DNA of 64,000 nucleotides from Rhizobium sp. RU33A (GCF_900156055.1 NZ_FTMQ01000001.1:310001-374000); one strand, 5' to 3'; counted from the stretch's first letter, positions 8,731 to 17,728 are shown. Numbers and translations are program-made. The notes: generated by a model not told the origin, from the letters alone.

Positions 8731-9885
8731 TCAGCTCTCCGTCATCCATTCCTGTCGGACATGCTCGTCCGTTTCCGTCATCAAATTCGCGCTCTGAAGA
8801 GCGGTGAAACGATCCGCCGGCAGAAGCCTGGACAGCGCCCAGGCGGCCATGCCACGCACATCAGCCGAGCCGTCCGTCAGCAGCCTCTCACAGGCCGGCG
8901 CCAGATCGAGAGAGCCGGAATTTCCGGCCGCAATCAGCACATTGCGCACAAAGCGGTCCCGCCCGATCCGCTTGACCGGCGAGCCGCTGAAATAGGTGCG
9001 GAAGGTCGGATCGTCCAGCGTCAGGAAGAAGGCGATGTCGGGGGCCTTCAGGTCTTCGCGTGCGGTGAGCTTCATCTCGCGGGCGGCGGCCGCAAACTTG
9101 TTCCAGGGGCAGGCCGCCAGACAGTCGTCGCAGCCATAGATGCGATTTCCGAAGGCCGGGCGGAGCGTCCGGTCGATCGTGCCCTTGTGCTCGATCGTCA
9201 GGTAGGAAATGCAGCGCCGCGCATCGATCTGATAGGGGGCCGGGAAGGCATCCGTCGGGCAGGCGTCGAGACAGGCCCGGCAGGTGCCGCAATGGTCACG
9301 CTCGGGTGCGTCGATCTCAAGCTCAGCCGTGGTGAACAGGCTGCCGAGGAAGAGCCAGGAGCCAAAGTCGCGGCTGACGAGATTGGTGTGTTTGCCCTGC
9401 CAGCCAAGGCCGGCTGACGCCGCTAGCGGCTTTTCCATGACGGGCGCGGTATCGACGAAGACCTTGACGTCGGCCCCGGCACGAGCGGCAAACCGCGTCG
9501 CCACTTCCTTGAGGCGTCCCTTGATCACGTCGTGATAGTCACGATTGCGCGCATAGACGGAGATCGCCGCCTTGTCGGTCTGCGACTGCAAATGCCGAGG
9601 ATCTTCGTCCGGCCCGTAATTCATGCCGAACATGACGATGGAGCGGACCTCGGACCAGAGCACGCGTGGATCGGCGCGGCGATCCTTGGTCTCCTCCATC
9701 CAGGCCATGGTGCCGTGGCGGCCGGCATCGAGGAAGCTCTCAAGCCGGGCGGGTGCTTCAGGAATGGCATCCGGCAGTGTGATGCGACAGAGATCGAAGC
9801 CTTGCGCTTCGGCCTCCTGGCGCAGGAAGTGCGTGAGATCTATGCGCCGCTTGACGGTTTTCGGGTCTTGATGCGGCTCGTCCAT
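8731..9885 (-). CDS. queG: Epoxyqueuosine reductase QueG
   Basis: A 384-residue cobalamin- and Fe-S-dependent enzyme that reduces epoxyqueuosine to queuosine in tRNA anticodons. Two ferredoxin-type clusters are visible: CGTCRACLDACPTDAFPAPY and CDDCLAACPWNKF. The QueG segment YARNRDYHDVIK and a C-terminal HEAT-like helical tail are also present. I chose the ATG at 9885 (MDEPHQDPK) because it begins 11 bp after the GST stop; a longer reading to 9999 would overlap the GST gene by about 100 bp and adds unconserved-looking residues. Confidence 0.93.
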   Translation of the reverse strand: MDEPHQDPKTVKRRIDLTHFLRQEAEAQGFDLCRITLPDAIPEAPARLESFLDAGRHGTMAWMEETKDRRADPRVLWSEVRSIVMFGMNYGPDEDPRHLQSQTDKAAISVYARNRDYHDVIKGRLKEVATRFAARAGADVKVFVDTAPVMEKPLAASAGLGWQGKHTNLVSRDFGSWLFLGSLFTTAELEIDAPERDHCGTCRACLDACPTDAFPAPYQIDARRCISYLTIEHKGTIDRTLRPAFGNRIYGCDDCLAACPWNKFAAAAREMKLTAREDLKAPDIAFFLTLDDPTFRTYFSGSPVKRIGRDRFVRNVLIAAGNSGSLDLAPACERLLTDGSADVRGMAAWALSRLLPADRFTALQSANLMTETDEHVRQEWMTES

Positions 9886-9896
9886 GGCCGCGTCCG

Positions 9897-10589
9897 TCAG
9901 AAGTCGAGGTCGGCGTAATGCGATACGGGCGTGATACCACGAACGCGCTCTGTCAGCAGCGGGCGGAAGGACGGCCGCGACTTGATGCGCTGATACCATT
10001 CCTTGGCGACCGGGAATTCGTTCCAGTCGATCTCGCCGAGATAGTCGAGCACGGAAACAGCCGCTGCCGCCGAGAGATCGGCGTAGCTGATGCGGTCACC
10101 TGCGAGCCACTGGCGCGAACCGGAAAGCCAGGTCAGGTATTTCATGTGATGGCGAATGTTCGAGCGCGCCGTACGCAGAACCTTGGAATCGGGAGCGCCG
10201 CCACCGAGGCCATTGGGAATGATCAGCTTGTGCACCCGCTCGCGCACCAGAGGCTTGGTGACATCCTGCTCCATCTTTTGCAGGAACCATTCCGTGAGGC
10301 GGCGGATCTCGGCGCGCTGGAACGGGTCTTCCGCGAAAAGCCGCCGGTCGCGCTTCAACACGCCGTGCGTCTCGTCGATGAACTCCGAAATGATGGTAGG
10401 ACCGCAGAGTGCCCGCATGTTGTCGTCGACATAGACGGGCAGCGTACCGGCGGGATTGAAGGCGAGGAATTCCTTGCGCTTCTCCCAGGTCTGCTCCTCC
10501 ACCAGATCCGTCTGGAAGCCGTATTCGGACAACACCAGTCGAATGAAACGGGACGCGGTGGACATCGTGTGATGGTACAGGGTCGGCAT
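9897..10589 (-). CDS. Glutathione S-transferase family protein
   Basis: A 230-residue GST-fold protein. The N-terminal thioredoxin-like domain starts LYHHTMSTASRFIRLVLSEYG and carries the cis-Pro segment GTLPVYVDD; the C-terminal helical domain contains YADLSAAAAVSVLDYLGEIDW, typical of bacterial GSTs. The Ser in the S-T-A-S-R segment may activate glutathione. Substrate unknown. First gene of a GST-queG-SDR group with short gaps. Glutathione supply is encoded nearby by gshB, but a functional link is only suggestive. Confidence 0.85.
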   Translation of the reverse strand: MPTLYHHTMSTASRFIRLVLSEYGFQTDLVEEQTWEKRKEFLAFNPAGTLPVYVDDNMRALCGPTIISEFIDETHGVLKRDRRLFAEDPFQRAEIRRLTEWFLQKMEQDVTKPLVRERVHKLIIPNGLGGGAPDSKVLRTARSNIRHHMKYLTWLSGSRQWLAGDRISYADLSAAAAVSVLDYLGEIDWNEFPVAKEWYQRIKSRPSFRPLLTERVRGITPVSHYADLDF

Positions 10590-10730
10590 CGGAACTCGGA
10601 TTCTCGGATTTTTCAGTGGCCGCAGCGCAGGCTGTCGAAGCGGCTGGTCATCAGCGCGGCTTCCAAGCTATAGGGTTTCGGCCCCGGCAATACAAGCAAA
10701 TCACTTTGCCTTCCCCTAGAAGGAGACCTC

Positions 10731-11537
10731 ATGGAAGATCAATCCATTATCAGCGCGCTCGTGTTGGGCGTCATCGAAGGCCTGACCGAATTCGTGCCGG
10801 TGTCCTCCACCGCGCATGTGTTGCTGGCAGGCCATTTCCTTGGTTTCGAATCGCCGGGCAACACGTTTGCGGTGTTGATCCAGCTGGGTGCGATCCTTGC
10901 CATCCTCAGCGTCTACTTCGGCAAGCTGCTCGGGATCGCGCTGTCGCTGCCGACCAGCGCAGAGAGCCGCCGCTTCGTCGGCGCGGTCCTTCTGGGCTTC
11001 CTGCCTGCTGCCGTGATCGGTGTTATCGCACATGACTTCATCAAGACCGTGCTCTTCGAGACGCCGATGCTGATCTGCGTGGTGCTGATCCTCGGCGGCT
11101 TCGTCCTGCTCTGGATCGACCGCATGCCGCTGAAGCCCCGATATCACGACGTCACTGAATATCCGCTGTCACTCGCCTTGAAGATCGGGTTCTGCCAATG
11201 CGTGGCGATGATCCCTGGCACTTCGCGCTCGGGCGCCACGATCGTCGGTGCTTTGCTGCTCGGCGCCGACAAGCGTTCGGCGGCGGAATTTTCCTTCTTC
11301 CTCGCCATGCCGACCATGCTCGGCGCCTTCACGCTCGATCTCTACAAGAACCGCAACGCGCTGACCGTCGATGACACCATGATCATCGGCATCGGCTTCG
11401 TGGCAGCCTTCGTATCGGCGCTTTTTGTCGTCCGGGGGCTTTTGAACTTTATCTCGAAGCGGGGCTATGCGCCCTTCGCCTGGTGGCGGATCGCCATCGG
11501 CACGCTCGGTATCCTCGGACTCTTGATGGTCGGCTGA
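10731..11537 (+). CDS. uppP: Undecaprenyl-diphosphatase UppP (BacA)
   Basis: A 268-residue polytopic membrane enzyme that dephosphorylates undecaprenyl pyrophosphate to recycle the lipid carrier for peptidoglycan and O-antigen. Both family signatures are present: [17 protein letters not shown] near residues 17-33 and [17 protein letters not shown] in the middle of the chain, with many transmembrane helices. The ATG follows AAGGAGA. It is a single gene, ending just before a strong bidirectional terminator at 11561-11589. Overexpression of this family confers bacitracin resistance. Confidence 0.95.
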   Translation: MEDQSIISALVLGVIEGLTEFVPVSSTAHVLLAGHFLGFESPGNTFAVLIQLGAILAILSVYFGKLLGIALSLPTSAESRRFVGAVLLGFLPAAVIGVIAHDFIKTVLFETPMLICVVLILGGFVLLWIDRMPLKPRYHDVTEYPLSLALKIGFCQCVAMIPGTSRSGATIVGALLLGADKRSAAEFSFFLAMPTMLGAFTLDLYKNRNALTVDDTMIIGIGFVAAFVSALFVVRGLLNFISKRGYAPFAWWRIAIGTLGILGLLMVG

Positions 11538-11560
11538 AGCCGGCCGAGCCGAGACAAGAA

Positions 11561-11589
11561 AAAAAGGCTGTCCGAGGGGCAGCCTTTTT
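11561..11589. terminator. Bidirectional rho-independent terminator
   Basis: A perfect 10-bp stem (AAAAAGGCTG / CAGCCTTTTT) with a 9-nt loop. It gives a T run on the plus strand after uppP and an equivalent T run on the minus strand after the small secreted-protein gene ending at 11601, so it serves both convergent genes. Confidence 0.92.
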
Positions 11590-11600
11590 ATTTGCAGAAA

Positions 11601-11759
11601 TCAGTTGGCCGACGGTATCGAGGCCGTCGAGCAGGGGTCGATGCCATAGGCAGGCGAGCAATTGTCCTTGCGGGCCGCCACCGTGGTCGGGGCGACGAAG
11701 GAGCCGGCGATGATGACCAGTGCCGCACATGCGAAGAACAGTGCGATAGGCTTGCCCAT
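11601..11759 (-). CDS. Small secreted protein, 52 aa, unknown function
   Basis: A short gene translated by hand: Met, Gly, Lys, Pro, then a hydrophobic segment (IALFFACAALVIIAGSFVA), an alanine-rich cleavage region (TVAA) and a mature tail of about 23 residues with two Cys, RKDNCSPAYGIDPCSTASIP, ending SAN. AAGAGG lies 6 nt before the ATG and the gene ends at a clear terminator, which supports expression. The family is not recognised by me. The signal-like N terminus and the two Cys suggest an exported, possibly disulfide-bonded mini-protein. The Cys within the hydrophobic segment is not a convincing lipobox. Confidence 0.65.
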   Translation of the reverse strand: MGKPIALFFACAALVIIAGSFVAPTTVAARKDNCSPAYGIDPCSTASIPSAN

Positions 11760-11964
11760 GGAAATGCCTCTTGAGACTGACTGAAAATGAGGGCCGGCAA
11801 TCGTTGCCGTCCGGCCGCTGGGGCCAGTCTTTACGCATTGCCTCGACCGCCATCAATAGGCGAACTTGCTTTATCCTGAGTTAACGCAGGTCTTTGTTTA
11901 GCTGCGTCTTTTGTGCAACGCTGGTGCAGGTTGCAGCCGGTCGGAAGCGCAGGAAAAGGTGGCT

Positions 11965-12945
11965 TTAAGCCGCCTTGCCGGTCCCTGTGTACTGGCCATG
12001 CACGCGGTACTGCACGAGATAGGTCGGCAGGATTGCGGCCATGGTCACCGGCTCGATGCCAAGGCCTTCCAGCGTGCGCCCCTCGGCCTTGGCGGCGGCC
12101 GACACGACATTGTCCTTCTTCAGCAGCTTGACCTGGTCGCTGGTGAGCGGCGGCGTGATCAGCGGCACAGCAGAGGCGATGCTGCCGATCAGAGACGCGA
12201 TGCCGAAAGGCAGGGTCACCAGCGCACGCTTGCGGCCGACGATTTCCAGCATCATCTCGAGACATTGCTTGAAGGTCGCAACATCGCGGCCGCCGAGTTC
12301 GTAGATCTTGCCCCGGGCGATCGAGCCGTCGATGGCACGCGCCACGACTTCGGCGACGTCACCGACATAAACAGGCTGGAACTTGGTCTTGCCTCCGCCG
12401 ACGAGCGGCAGCGCCGGCGCCAGGCGGGCCATGGCCGCAAACTTGTTGAAGAAGCCGTCTTCCGGGCCAAAGACGATCGAGGGGCGCAGAATGGTGGCGT
12501 CGGGCAGGATCGACTGGACGGCAGCTTCCGCGCGACCCTTGGTGGCGGCATAAACCGAGTCGGACTTGGCGTCGGCACCGATCGCCGAAACATGGGTCAG
12601 CGTTGCGCCGGCCGAACGGGCGGCTTCCGCCACCGCGCGGGCGCCAAACTCCTGCACGGCGTCGAAGCCGTTGCGGCCGCTTTCGAACAGGATGCCGACA
12701 CAGTTGACGACATGATCGGCGCCCTGAACGGCGGCATCGACCGACGAGCGATAGCGCAGGTTGGCCTGGACGAAGGAGATCTGGCCGACATTGCCGAGCG
12801 GCTGCAGGAAGCCTGCGAGATCCGGACGGCGAACGGCGACCCGGATACGATAGCCGCGCTTGGCAAGAGCGCGCACCACATGCCGTCCCACAAAGCCCGA
12901 GCCCCCGAAGACGGTGACGAGCGGCGGAAGGTTGGACAAGGTCAT
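11965..12945 (-). CDS. NDUFA9-like NAD(P)-binding SDR protein (complex I-associated type)
   Basis: A 326-residue atypical SDR with VTVFGGSGFVGRHVVRALAKRG (NAD(P)-binding GxxGxxG), VNCVGILFES and PSIVFGPEDGFFNKFA, the pattern of the NDUFA9 family. In mitochondria the homologue is a complex I accessory subunit; in alphaproteobacteria a role with NADH dehydrogenase or in quinone metabolism is presumed. The start at 12945 is preceded by AGGGGAG; a longer reading from 12975 has no such site. Single gene. Confidence 0.85.
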   Translation of the reverse strand: MTLSNLPPLVTVFGGSGFVGRHVVRALAKRGYRIRVAVRRPDLAGFLQPLGNVGQISFVQANLRYRSSVDAAVQGADHVVNCVGILFESGRNGFDAVQEFGARAVAEAARSAGATLTHVSAIGADAKSDSVYAATKGRAEAAVQSILPDATILRPSIVFGPEDGFFNKFAAMARLAPALPLVGGGKTKFQPVYVGDVAEVVARAIDGSIARGKIYELGGRDVATFKQCLEMMLEIVGRKRALVTLPFGIASLIGSIASAVPLITPPLTSDQVKLLKKDNVVSAAAKAEGRTLEGLGIEPVTMAAILPTYLVQYRVHGQYTGTGKAA

Positions 12946-13076
12946 GGACGGCTCCCCTGAACTATCTGGGCGCACACGATATGCGCGGTCTGGCCTCTCT
13001 TAACCGAATCGTCTGACCGGGGAAAGGCCCGTCGAAGCCGCACCCCGCGGACATTCTGCTGCAGGCGAGGAAGGGC

Positions 13077-13364
13077 TCAGATGCCCTCGACAACCACAAT
13101 TTCCCCGTCCGCCACTTCCTGGCGGATCTTGGCGGCGATCTGGTACTCCGGCGAATTGTAGCAATCCACCGCGGCCTGGTGCGATGGGAATTCGACCACC
13201 ACGTTGCGCGCCCGCCCATCGCCCTCGAGCAGGGTATAGGCACCGCCCCGTGCGAGGAATTTGGCGCCGTAGGTCTCGAAGGCCGGCTTTGCGGCGGCGA
13301 CATAATCCTTGTAGCGCTCCGCATCGCGGATATCGACGCGTGCGATCCAGTATCCCTTGGCCAT
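13077..13364 (-). CDS. DUF1330 domain protein
   Basis: A 95-residue cytoplasmic protein of the DUF1330 family, a small ferredoxin-like alpha/beta barrel related to the dimeric ABM fold (MAKGYWIARVDIRDAERYKDYV at the start, VVEFPSHQAAVDCYNSPEYQ in the middle). Full length for the family. It lies 24 bp downstream of pyrF on the same strand and is probably co-transcribed. Its biochemical role is unknown. Confidence 0.85.
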   Translation of the reverse strand: MAKGYWIARVDIRDAERYKDYVAAAKPAFETYGAKFLARGGAYTLLEGDGRARNVVVEFPSHQAAVDCYNSPEYQIAAKIRQEVADGEIVVVEGI

Positions 13365-13388
13365 GACGTCCTCCCGGTTTGTCTTTGA

Positions 13389-14093
13389 TTATGCCTGCTT
13401 GGCCATCGCCTCGTCCATCTCGGCAAGGATCGCAAGCGCTGCCGCCTTTGGATCCTCGGCCTTGACGATCGGTCGCGCCACGACGAGATGGCTCGAACCG
13501 GCGGCAATCGCATCAGACGGCGTCATCACGCGCTTCTGGTCGCCCTTGTCGGCGCCTGCCGGGCGAATGCCGGGGGTGACGATCGCCAGTTTCGGTCCGA
13601 CGATCTGGCGCACGGCCGATGCCTCTTCCGCCGAGCAGACGATCCCGCCCATTCCGGCGATGCGGGCCTGTTCGGCGCGTTTCAGTACGAGCGTATGCGG
13701 ATCATATTCGTAGCCGGCATCAGTCAGGTCCTGTTCGTCCATGGACGTCAGTACCGTCACGCCGAGCAGGCAGAGGCCTGAACCTTCGGCGGCCTTGACG
13801 GCAGCCGCCATGGCCTTCGGATAAGCATGCAAGGTCAGCATGGTCATGCCCATGCGCGCGATATTCTCGACCGCGGACGCGACCGTGTTGTCGATGTCCA
13901 GCAGCTTCATGTCGAGGAAGACCTGCTTGCCCTCTTTCGCGAGATCGCGGGCAAATTCCAATCCGCCGGCAAAGGCGAGCTGATAGCCGATCTTGTAGAA
14001 GGAGATGCTGTCGCCGAGTGTCGAGACGACGCGCTCCGCATCCTGGACGGTCGGAACATCCAGTCCGACGATGAGACGGTGACGTGCACTCAA
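13389..14093 (-). CDS. pyrF: Orotidine 5'-phosphate decarboxylase
   Basis: A 234-residue TIM-barrel enzyme that converts OMP to UMP in pyrimidine biosynthesis. The catalytic array [11 protein letters not shown] (DxKxxDI) is intact, as are the N-terminal substrate loop LIVGLDVPT and the phosphate-binding segment [17 protein letters not shown]. Length is normal. It is followed closely by the DUF1330 gene; pmtA lies upstream on the same strand after a gap of about 150 bp. Confidence 0.96.
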   Translation of the reverse strand: MSARHRLIVGLDVPTVQDAERVVSTLGDSISFYKIGYQLAFAGGLEFARDLAKEGKQVFLDMKLLDIDNTVASAVENIARMGMTMLTLHAYPKAMAAAVKAAEGSGLCLLGVTVLTSMDEQDLTDAGYEYDPHTLVLKRAEQARIAGMGGIVCSAEEASAVRQIVGPKLAIVTPGIRPAGADKGDQKRVMTPSDAIAAGSSHLVVARPIVKAEDPKAAALAILAEMDEAMAKQA

Positions 14094-14246
14094 GACAAAG
14101 ACTCCTGCCAGATCTCCATGATCCGTCCACTCGCATGCCGCGCGTCAAATCGCAAGCATGACAAGGGCAGGGGGATCGACGATCCCCCGTTCTCCGCAAA
14201 ACTGGTCACTCATACAAGTGTTGATGATAGGAACCGACGCTTGGTA

Positions 14247-14840
14247 TCAGGCCTTGCGATAGATCCAGAGCTGGGCCGGCGGGATGTTGCGCACGACGAA
14301 GTCGAAATGCTGGATGTGGTAACGATCGGGCTTGGCGATGATCGGCGACACCGGGCCGTAGGTAATCTGCACCACGGGGCGCCCTTCGGGAATGCGCGAC
14401 AGCAGGTCTTCGAGCAGGCGGATTCGCGCCTCCATGGGGAAGCTCAGCATGGGAACGGCGCAGATGACGCAATCGAAGGTCTGGTCCGAAAAACGACCCA
14501 GGGTGTTTTCGAGGTCGAAAGCGTCGCCGTGGATGAAGTTGACGTCGGCATAGTCCTCGACCAGGCGGCGGTAGAAGTCTTCCGAATACTCAACGGAAAC
14601 GATCTTGTCGGCGGGAACGCCGCGCGCCAGGATCTGCTTGGTGATCACGCCCGTGCCGGGGCCGAGCTCGAGGACAGGAAGGCCCGACTTCACATCGATG
14701 ACGCTCGCCATGCGCTTTGCCGTCACGGACGACGTCGGCACGATCGCGCCGACAGTCTTGGGACCCTGCATCATGCCCTTGAAGAAACGGATTTCCTCGT
14801 CGAATTTCTTCTCGAACCGTTCCTTCAGTCGGATGGCCAT
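14247..14840 (-). CDS. pmtA: Phosphatidylethanolamine N-methyltransferase (Sinorhizobium type)
   Basis: A 197-residue soluble class I AdoMet methyltransferase with motif I LELGPGTGVITKQIL and the downstream elements VEYSEDFYRRL, FIHGDAFDL and VICAVPMLSFP. This is the rhizobial PmtA type, resembling KsgA-like enzymes, which methylates phosphatidylethanolamine three times to make phosphatidylcholine at the inner membrane. The start at 14840 (MAIRLKERFEKKFDEE) has an AGAGGGA site 5 nt upstream; the longer reading to 14933 would cross an inverted repeat at 14883-14912. It lies next to dnaN, an arrangement I recall from Agrobacterium. Confidence 0.9.
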   Translation of the reverse strand: MAIRLKERFEKKFDEEIRFFKGMMQGPKTVGAIVPTSSVTAKRMASVIDVKSGLPVLELGPGTGVITKQILARGVPADKIVSVEYSEDFYRRLVEDYADVNFIHGDAFDLENTLGRFSDQTFDCVICAVPMLSFPMEARIRLLEDLLSRIPEGRPVVQITYGPVSPIIAKPDRYHIQHFDFVVRNIPPAQLWIYRKA

Positions 14841-14882
14841 GATCGTCCCTCTTCTTGTTGCTGCTCGATTGCTGCGAGCCGA

Positions 14883-14912
14883 TTGCGACAATTTTGGGCC
14901 AAGTTGTCGCAA
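14883..14912. promoter_or_regulatory. Perfect inverted repeat upstream of pmtA
   Basis: TTGCGACAA-N12-TTGTCGCAA: two perfect 9-bp arms whose centres are 21 bp apart (two helical turns), located 43 bp before the pmtA start and about 55 bp after the dnaN stop. It could be an operator for a dimeric regulator of pmtA, or a weak hairpin at the end of the dnaN transcript; there is no T run, which argues against a classic terminator. Confidence 0.5.
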
Positions 14913-14966
14913 ACGCAAGAAAGAATGACGCAAGTGGGCAGAATTCCTGTCTGAACTGTCAGCGCG

Positions 14967-16085
14967 TTACACGCGCATCGGCATCAGGACATAGAGCGCG
15001 TCGGCGCCGGCGGTGTCGCGAATGAGCGTCGGAGAGCCGGCATCCGCGAGCAGGAATATTGCGTCGTCACCGGAAAGCTGCGCGGTGATGTCGAGGAGAT
15101 ATTTGGCGTTGAAGCCGATCTCCATCGCGTCGCTTTCATAGCCGACGGCGACTTCTTCCGTCGCACTTCCCGAATCCGGGTTGTTGACGGTCAGCATCAG
15201 CTGGCCGTCGGCGAGCGCCAGCTTCACGGCGCGGCCGCGTTCAGACGAAATGGTCGAGACGCGGTCGACGGCACGCGCGAAGGTCTGGCAGTCGACGCGC
15301 ATTTCCTTGTCGTTCGCCTGCGGGATAACGCGCTGATAGTCCGGGAAGGTGCCGTCGATCAGCTTGGACGTCAGAACGACCGAACTTATGGAGAGGCGGA
15401 TCTTGGAATCTGAGATCTCGATGCCGATGATCAGCTCCGGATTGTCGATCAGCTTCTGCAGTTCGCCGACCGTCTTGCGCGGAATGATGATGCCGGGCAT
15501 GCCTTCCGAGCCCGACGGGGCATCGACATCGGCGCGCGCCAGACGATGGCCGTCGGTGGCAACAGCGCGCAGCTTCAACGCGCCGCCTGCCTCGATCGTG
15601 TGCAGGAAGATGCCGTTCAGGTAATAGCGGGTCTCTTCGGTCGAGATCGCAAACTGGGTGCGATCGATCAGCATCTTGAAATCGGCTGCCTTCATCTTGA
15701 ACGAATGGGTGAAGGTGCCGGCGGTGAGATCCGGGAAGTCCGACTGCGGAAGGCACTGCAGCGAGAACTTCGAGCGGCCGGAAGCGACCGTCATCGTGCC
15801 GCCATCCGGGTTCGTGGCAAGCAGAACCTCGGAACCGTCGGGCAGCTTGCGGACTATCTCATAAAGCAGATGTGCCGGGACCGTCGTGGCGCCGGCCTGT
15901 TCGACCATGGCTGGTGTGCCCTCGGTGATCTCGAGGTCGAGGTCTGTCGCCTTCATGTCCAGTTCGGCACCTTCGGCCTTCAGCAGCACATTCGACAGGA
16001 TCGGGATCGTGTTGCGGCGCTCGACCACGCGATGCACGTGATTGAGGGACTTGAGGAGATTGGACCGTTCAAGAGTTATACGCAT
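14967..16085 (-). CDS. dnaN: DNA polymerase III beta subunit (sliding clamp)
   Basis: A 372-residue beta clamp that tethers DNA polymerase III to DNA. The N terminus MRITLERSNLLKSLNHVHRVVERRNTIPILSNVLL and C terminus ADALYVLMPMRV are classic, and the three clamp domains are full length. As in other Rhizobiales it is not next to dnaA, which is about 32 kb away here, and it is a single gene. The divergent rsmI begins 225 bp away across a shared promoter region (16086-16310), where I see no obvious operator. Confidence 0.97.
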   Translation of the reverse strand: MRITLERSNLLKSLNHVHRVVERRNTIPILSNVLLKAEGAELDMKATDLDLEITEGTPAMVEQAGATTVPAHLLYEIVRKLPDGSEVLLATNPDGGTMTVASGRSKFSLQCLPQSDFPDLTAGTFTHSFKMKAADFKMLIDRTQFAISTEETRYYLNGIFLHTIEAGGALKLRAVATDGHRLARADVDAPSGSEGMPGIIIPRKTVGELQKLIDNPELIIGIEISDSKIRLSISSVVLTSKLIDGTFPDYQRVIPQANDKEMRVDCQTFARAVDRVSTISSERGRAVKLALADGQLMLTVNNPDSGSATEEVAVGYESDAMEIGFNAKYLLDITAQLSGDDAIFLLADAGSPTLIRDTAGADALYVLMPMRV

Positions 16086-16310
16086 GGGATGCTACCGCTT
16101 TCGACGTGTCGTCATCCGGAGTTCCGGATCGGAAGATAGGGGCCGGGCAGTCCCCGGGCCGGACGATGTGGACGGGCAAAATGGCAGCAAATCTGCGGGA
16201 AAAGCAAGAGGCTCCAAGGTTTTCCACGTTCGTCCCACGCCAAGGTTATCGGAATGGTTTATGGGCCGGGCACCCTTGCCGGGAGCATGGGGCTGGAGGA
16301 TAAAGGCGCC

Positions 16311-17228
16311 ATGACAACAGAAGACAAGAATGCCGCCGCGGCGCAGACTTCCAAGCGCTATCGCCTGAACGACACGCCGATTGCGGCGCGGCCGCTGGAG
16401 CCAGCGCTCTATCTCGTGGCGACCCCGATCGGCAATCTTGGCGACATCACCATCCGCGCGCTTGAAACGCTGGCCGGTGCAGACGTGCTCGCTTGCGAGG
16501 ACACGCGGGTCACCCGCGTACTGCTCGATCGCTACGGCATCGAGAACCGCCCTTACGCCTATCACGAATACAATGCCGACGAAGCGGGCGCCCGCCTGCT
16601 CGCGGCCCTCGAAGCCGGCAAGTCCGTGGCCCTCGTCTCCGATGCCGGCACGCCGCTCGTCTCCGACCCCGGCTACCGTCTAGGTCAGCTGGCGATCGAG
16701 GCAGGCCACCGCGTCGTACCGATCCCAGGCGCCTCCGCACCGCTCGCCGCCCTCGTCGGCTCCGGCCTGCCGAACGATGCTTTCCTTTTTGCCGGTTTCC
16801 TGCCGACCAAGGAAAAGGCGAAACGGGACCGACTTCGCGAACTCGCCAAGGTGCCGGCAACGCTCATCTTCTTCGAGTCGCCGCATCGCATCGGCGATAC
16901 GCTAGTCGCCGCTGCCGAGGAGCTCGGCAATGAGCGCCCGGCCTCTGTCTGTCGGGAACTGACCAAGACGTTCGAGGAATTCCGCCGAGGTCCGCTCGGC
17001 GATCTGGCCGCGGCCTATGCCGACAAGACGGTCAAGGGAGAGATCGTGCTGGTCATCGGCCCGCCGGCACCCGATGCAGCGCCCGACGCCGCTGATGTCG
17101 ACAGCTTGCTCGCTGAGCTGTCGACCACCATGCCGACGGCCAAGGCCGCGACCGAGGCCGCAAAGCTGACCGGCCTGCCGCGCAAGGAGCTTTACCAGCG
17201 GCTGCTGGAACTCAAGGGGGCTGCATGA
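16311..17228 (+). CDS. rsmI: 16S rRNA (cytidine-1402-2'-O) methyltransferase
   Basis: A 305-residue tetrapyrrole methylase-fold enzyme that methylates C1402 of 16S rRNA at the ribose. The signatures are LYLVATPIGNLGDITIRAL at the start of the domain, CEDTRVTRVLLDRYGI and SDAGTPLVSDPGYRL. The ATG at 16311 is preceded by GGAGGA; the ATG at 16254 would add an unconserved leader. It overlaps yraN by ATGA, forming the usual rsmI-yraN pair. Confidence 0.94.
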   Translation: MTTEDKNAAAAQTSKRYRLNDTPIAARPLEPALYLVATPIGNLGDITIRALETLAGADVLACEDTRVTRVLLDRYGIENRPYAYHEYNADEAGARLLAALEAGKSVALVSDAGTPLVSDPGYRLGQLAIEAGHRVVPIPGASAPLAALVGSGLPNDAFLFAGFLPTKEKAKRDRLRELAKVPATLIFFESPHRIGDTLVAAAEELGNERPASVCRELTKTFEEFRRGPLGDLAAAYADKTVKGEIVLVIGPPAPDAAPDAADVDSLLAELSTTMPTAKAATEAAKLTGLPRKELYQRLLELKGAA

Positions 17229-17593
17229 CGCCCAAAGGCGCGGATCGAAAACGCATCCGCGCCGAGAGGCTGGGCCGCTGGTCGGAATACCGGGCCGCCC
17301 TCGCGCTCCTCCTCAAGGGCTACCGGATCGTGGCCCTCCGCTACAAGACAAAAGCCGGAGAAGTGGACATCATCGCCCGTCGCGGCGATCTCGTCATTTT
17401 TGTCGAAGTGAAAGCGCGAAAAGACCTGCGCGCCGGCGTCGATGCGGTCGGCCACGAGGCCGAGCGCCGCATCGCCAATGCCGCAGATCATTGGCTTCGC
17501 AGGCAATCCGATGCAACACGCCTGTCACTTCGCCATGATATCATAGTCGTGCAGCCGTGGCGCTGGCCTGTGCATTTCGAGGGCGCATTTTAG
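17225..17593 (+). CDS. YraN/UPF0102 family endonuclease-like protein
   Basis: A 122-residue protein with the UPF0102 pattern: GRWSEYRAALALLLKGYRIVALRYKTKAGEVDIIARRGDLVIFVEVKARKD. The E..D..EvK arrangement resembles Holliday-junction resolvase/restriction-endonuclease folds, so a nuclease role is plausible but unproven. Its start overlaps the rsmI stop. In many alphaproteobacteria gshB follows directly; here the ugp operon lies between. Confidence 0.88.
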   Translation: MTPKGADRKRIRAERLGRWSEYRAALALLLKGYRIVALRYKTKAGEVDIIARRGDLVIFVEVKARKDLRAGVDAVGHEAERRIANAADHWLRRQSDATRLSLRHDIIVVQPWRWPVHFEGAF

Positions 17594-17634
17594 CTTCGTT
17601 TCACTTTCGAACCATCGATAATGAAACCTTCGTT

Positions 17635-17674
17635 TTGTGACAGCCCTGACACAAAACTTTCAAGTCGCTGTCAT
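17635..17674 (+). promoter_or_regulatory. PhoB box array upstream of ugpB
   Basis: Four consecutive 7-bp repeats with 4-bp spacers: TTGTGAC, CTGACAC, CTTTCAA and CTGTCAT, each starting 11 bp after the last. The rhizobial PHO box is two CTGTCAT-like 7-mers with a 4-bp spacer; here the last pair CTTTCAA-GTCG-CTGTCAT fits best and two further repeats extend it. It ends 54 bp before the ugpB ATG, a suitable place for PhoB activation under phosphate limitation. Confidence 0.75.
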
Positions 17675-17728
17675 GGAGCGGCCCTAAGTGAGCCCTCACC
17701 GCAACAACCGGTGGAGAGGATCTATCCC

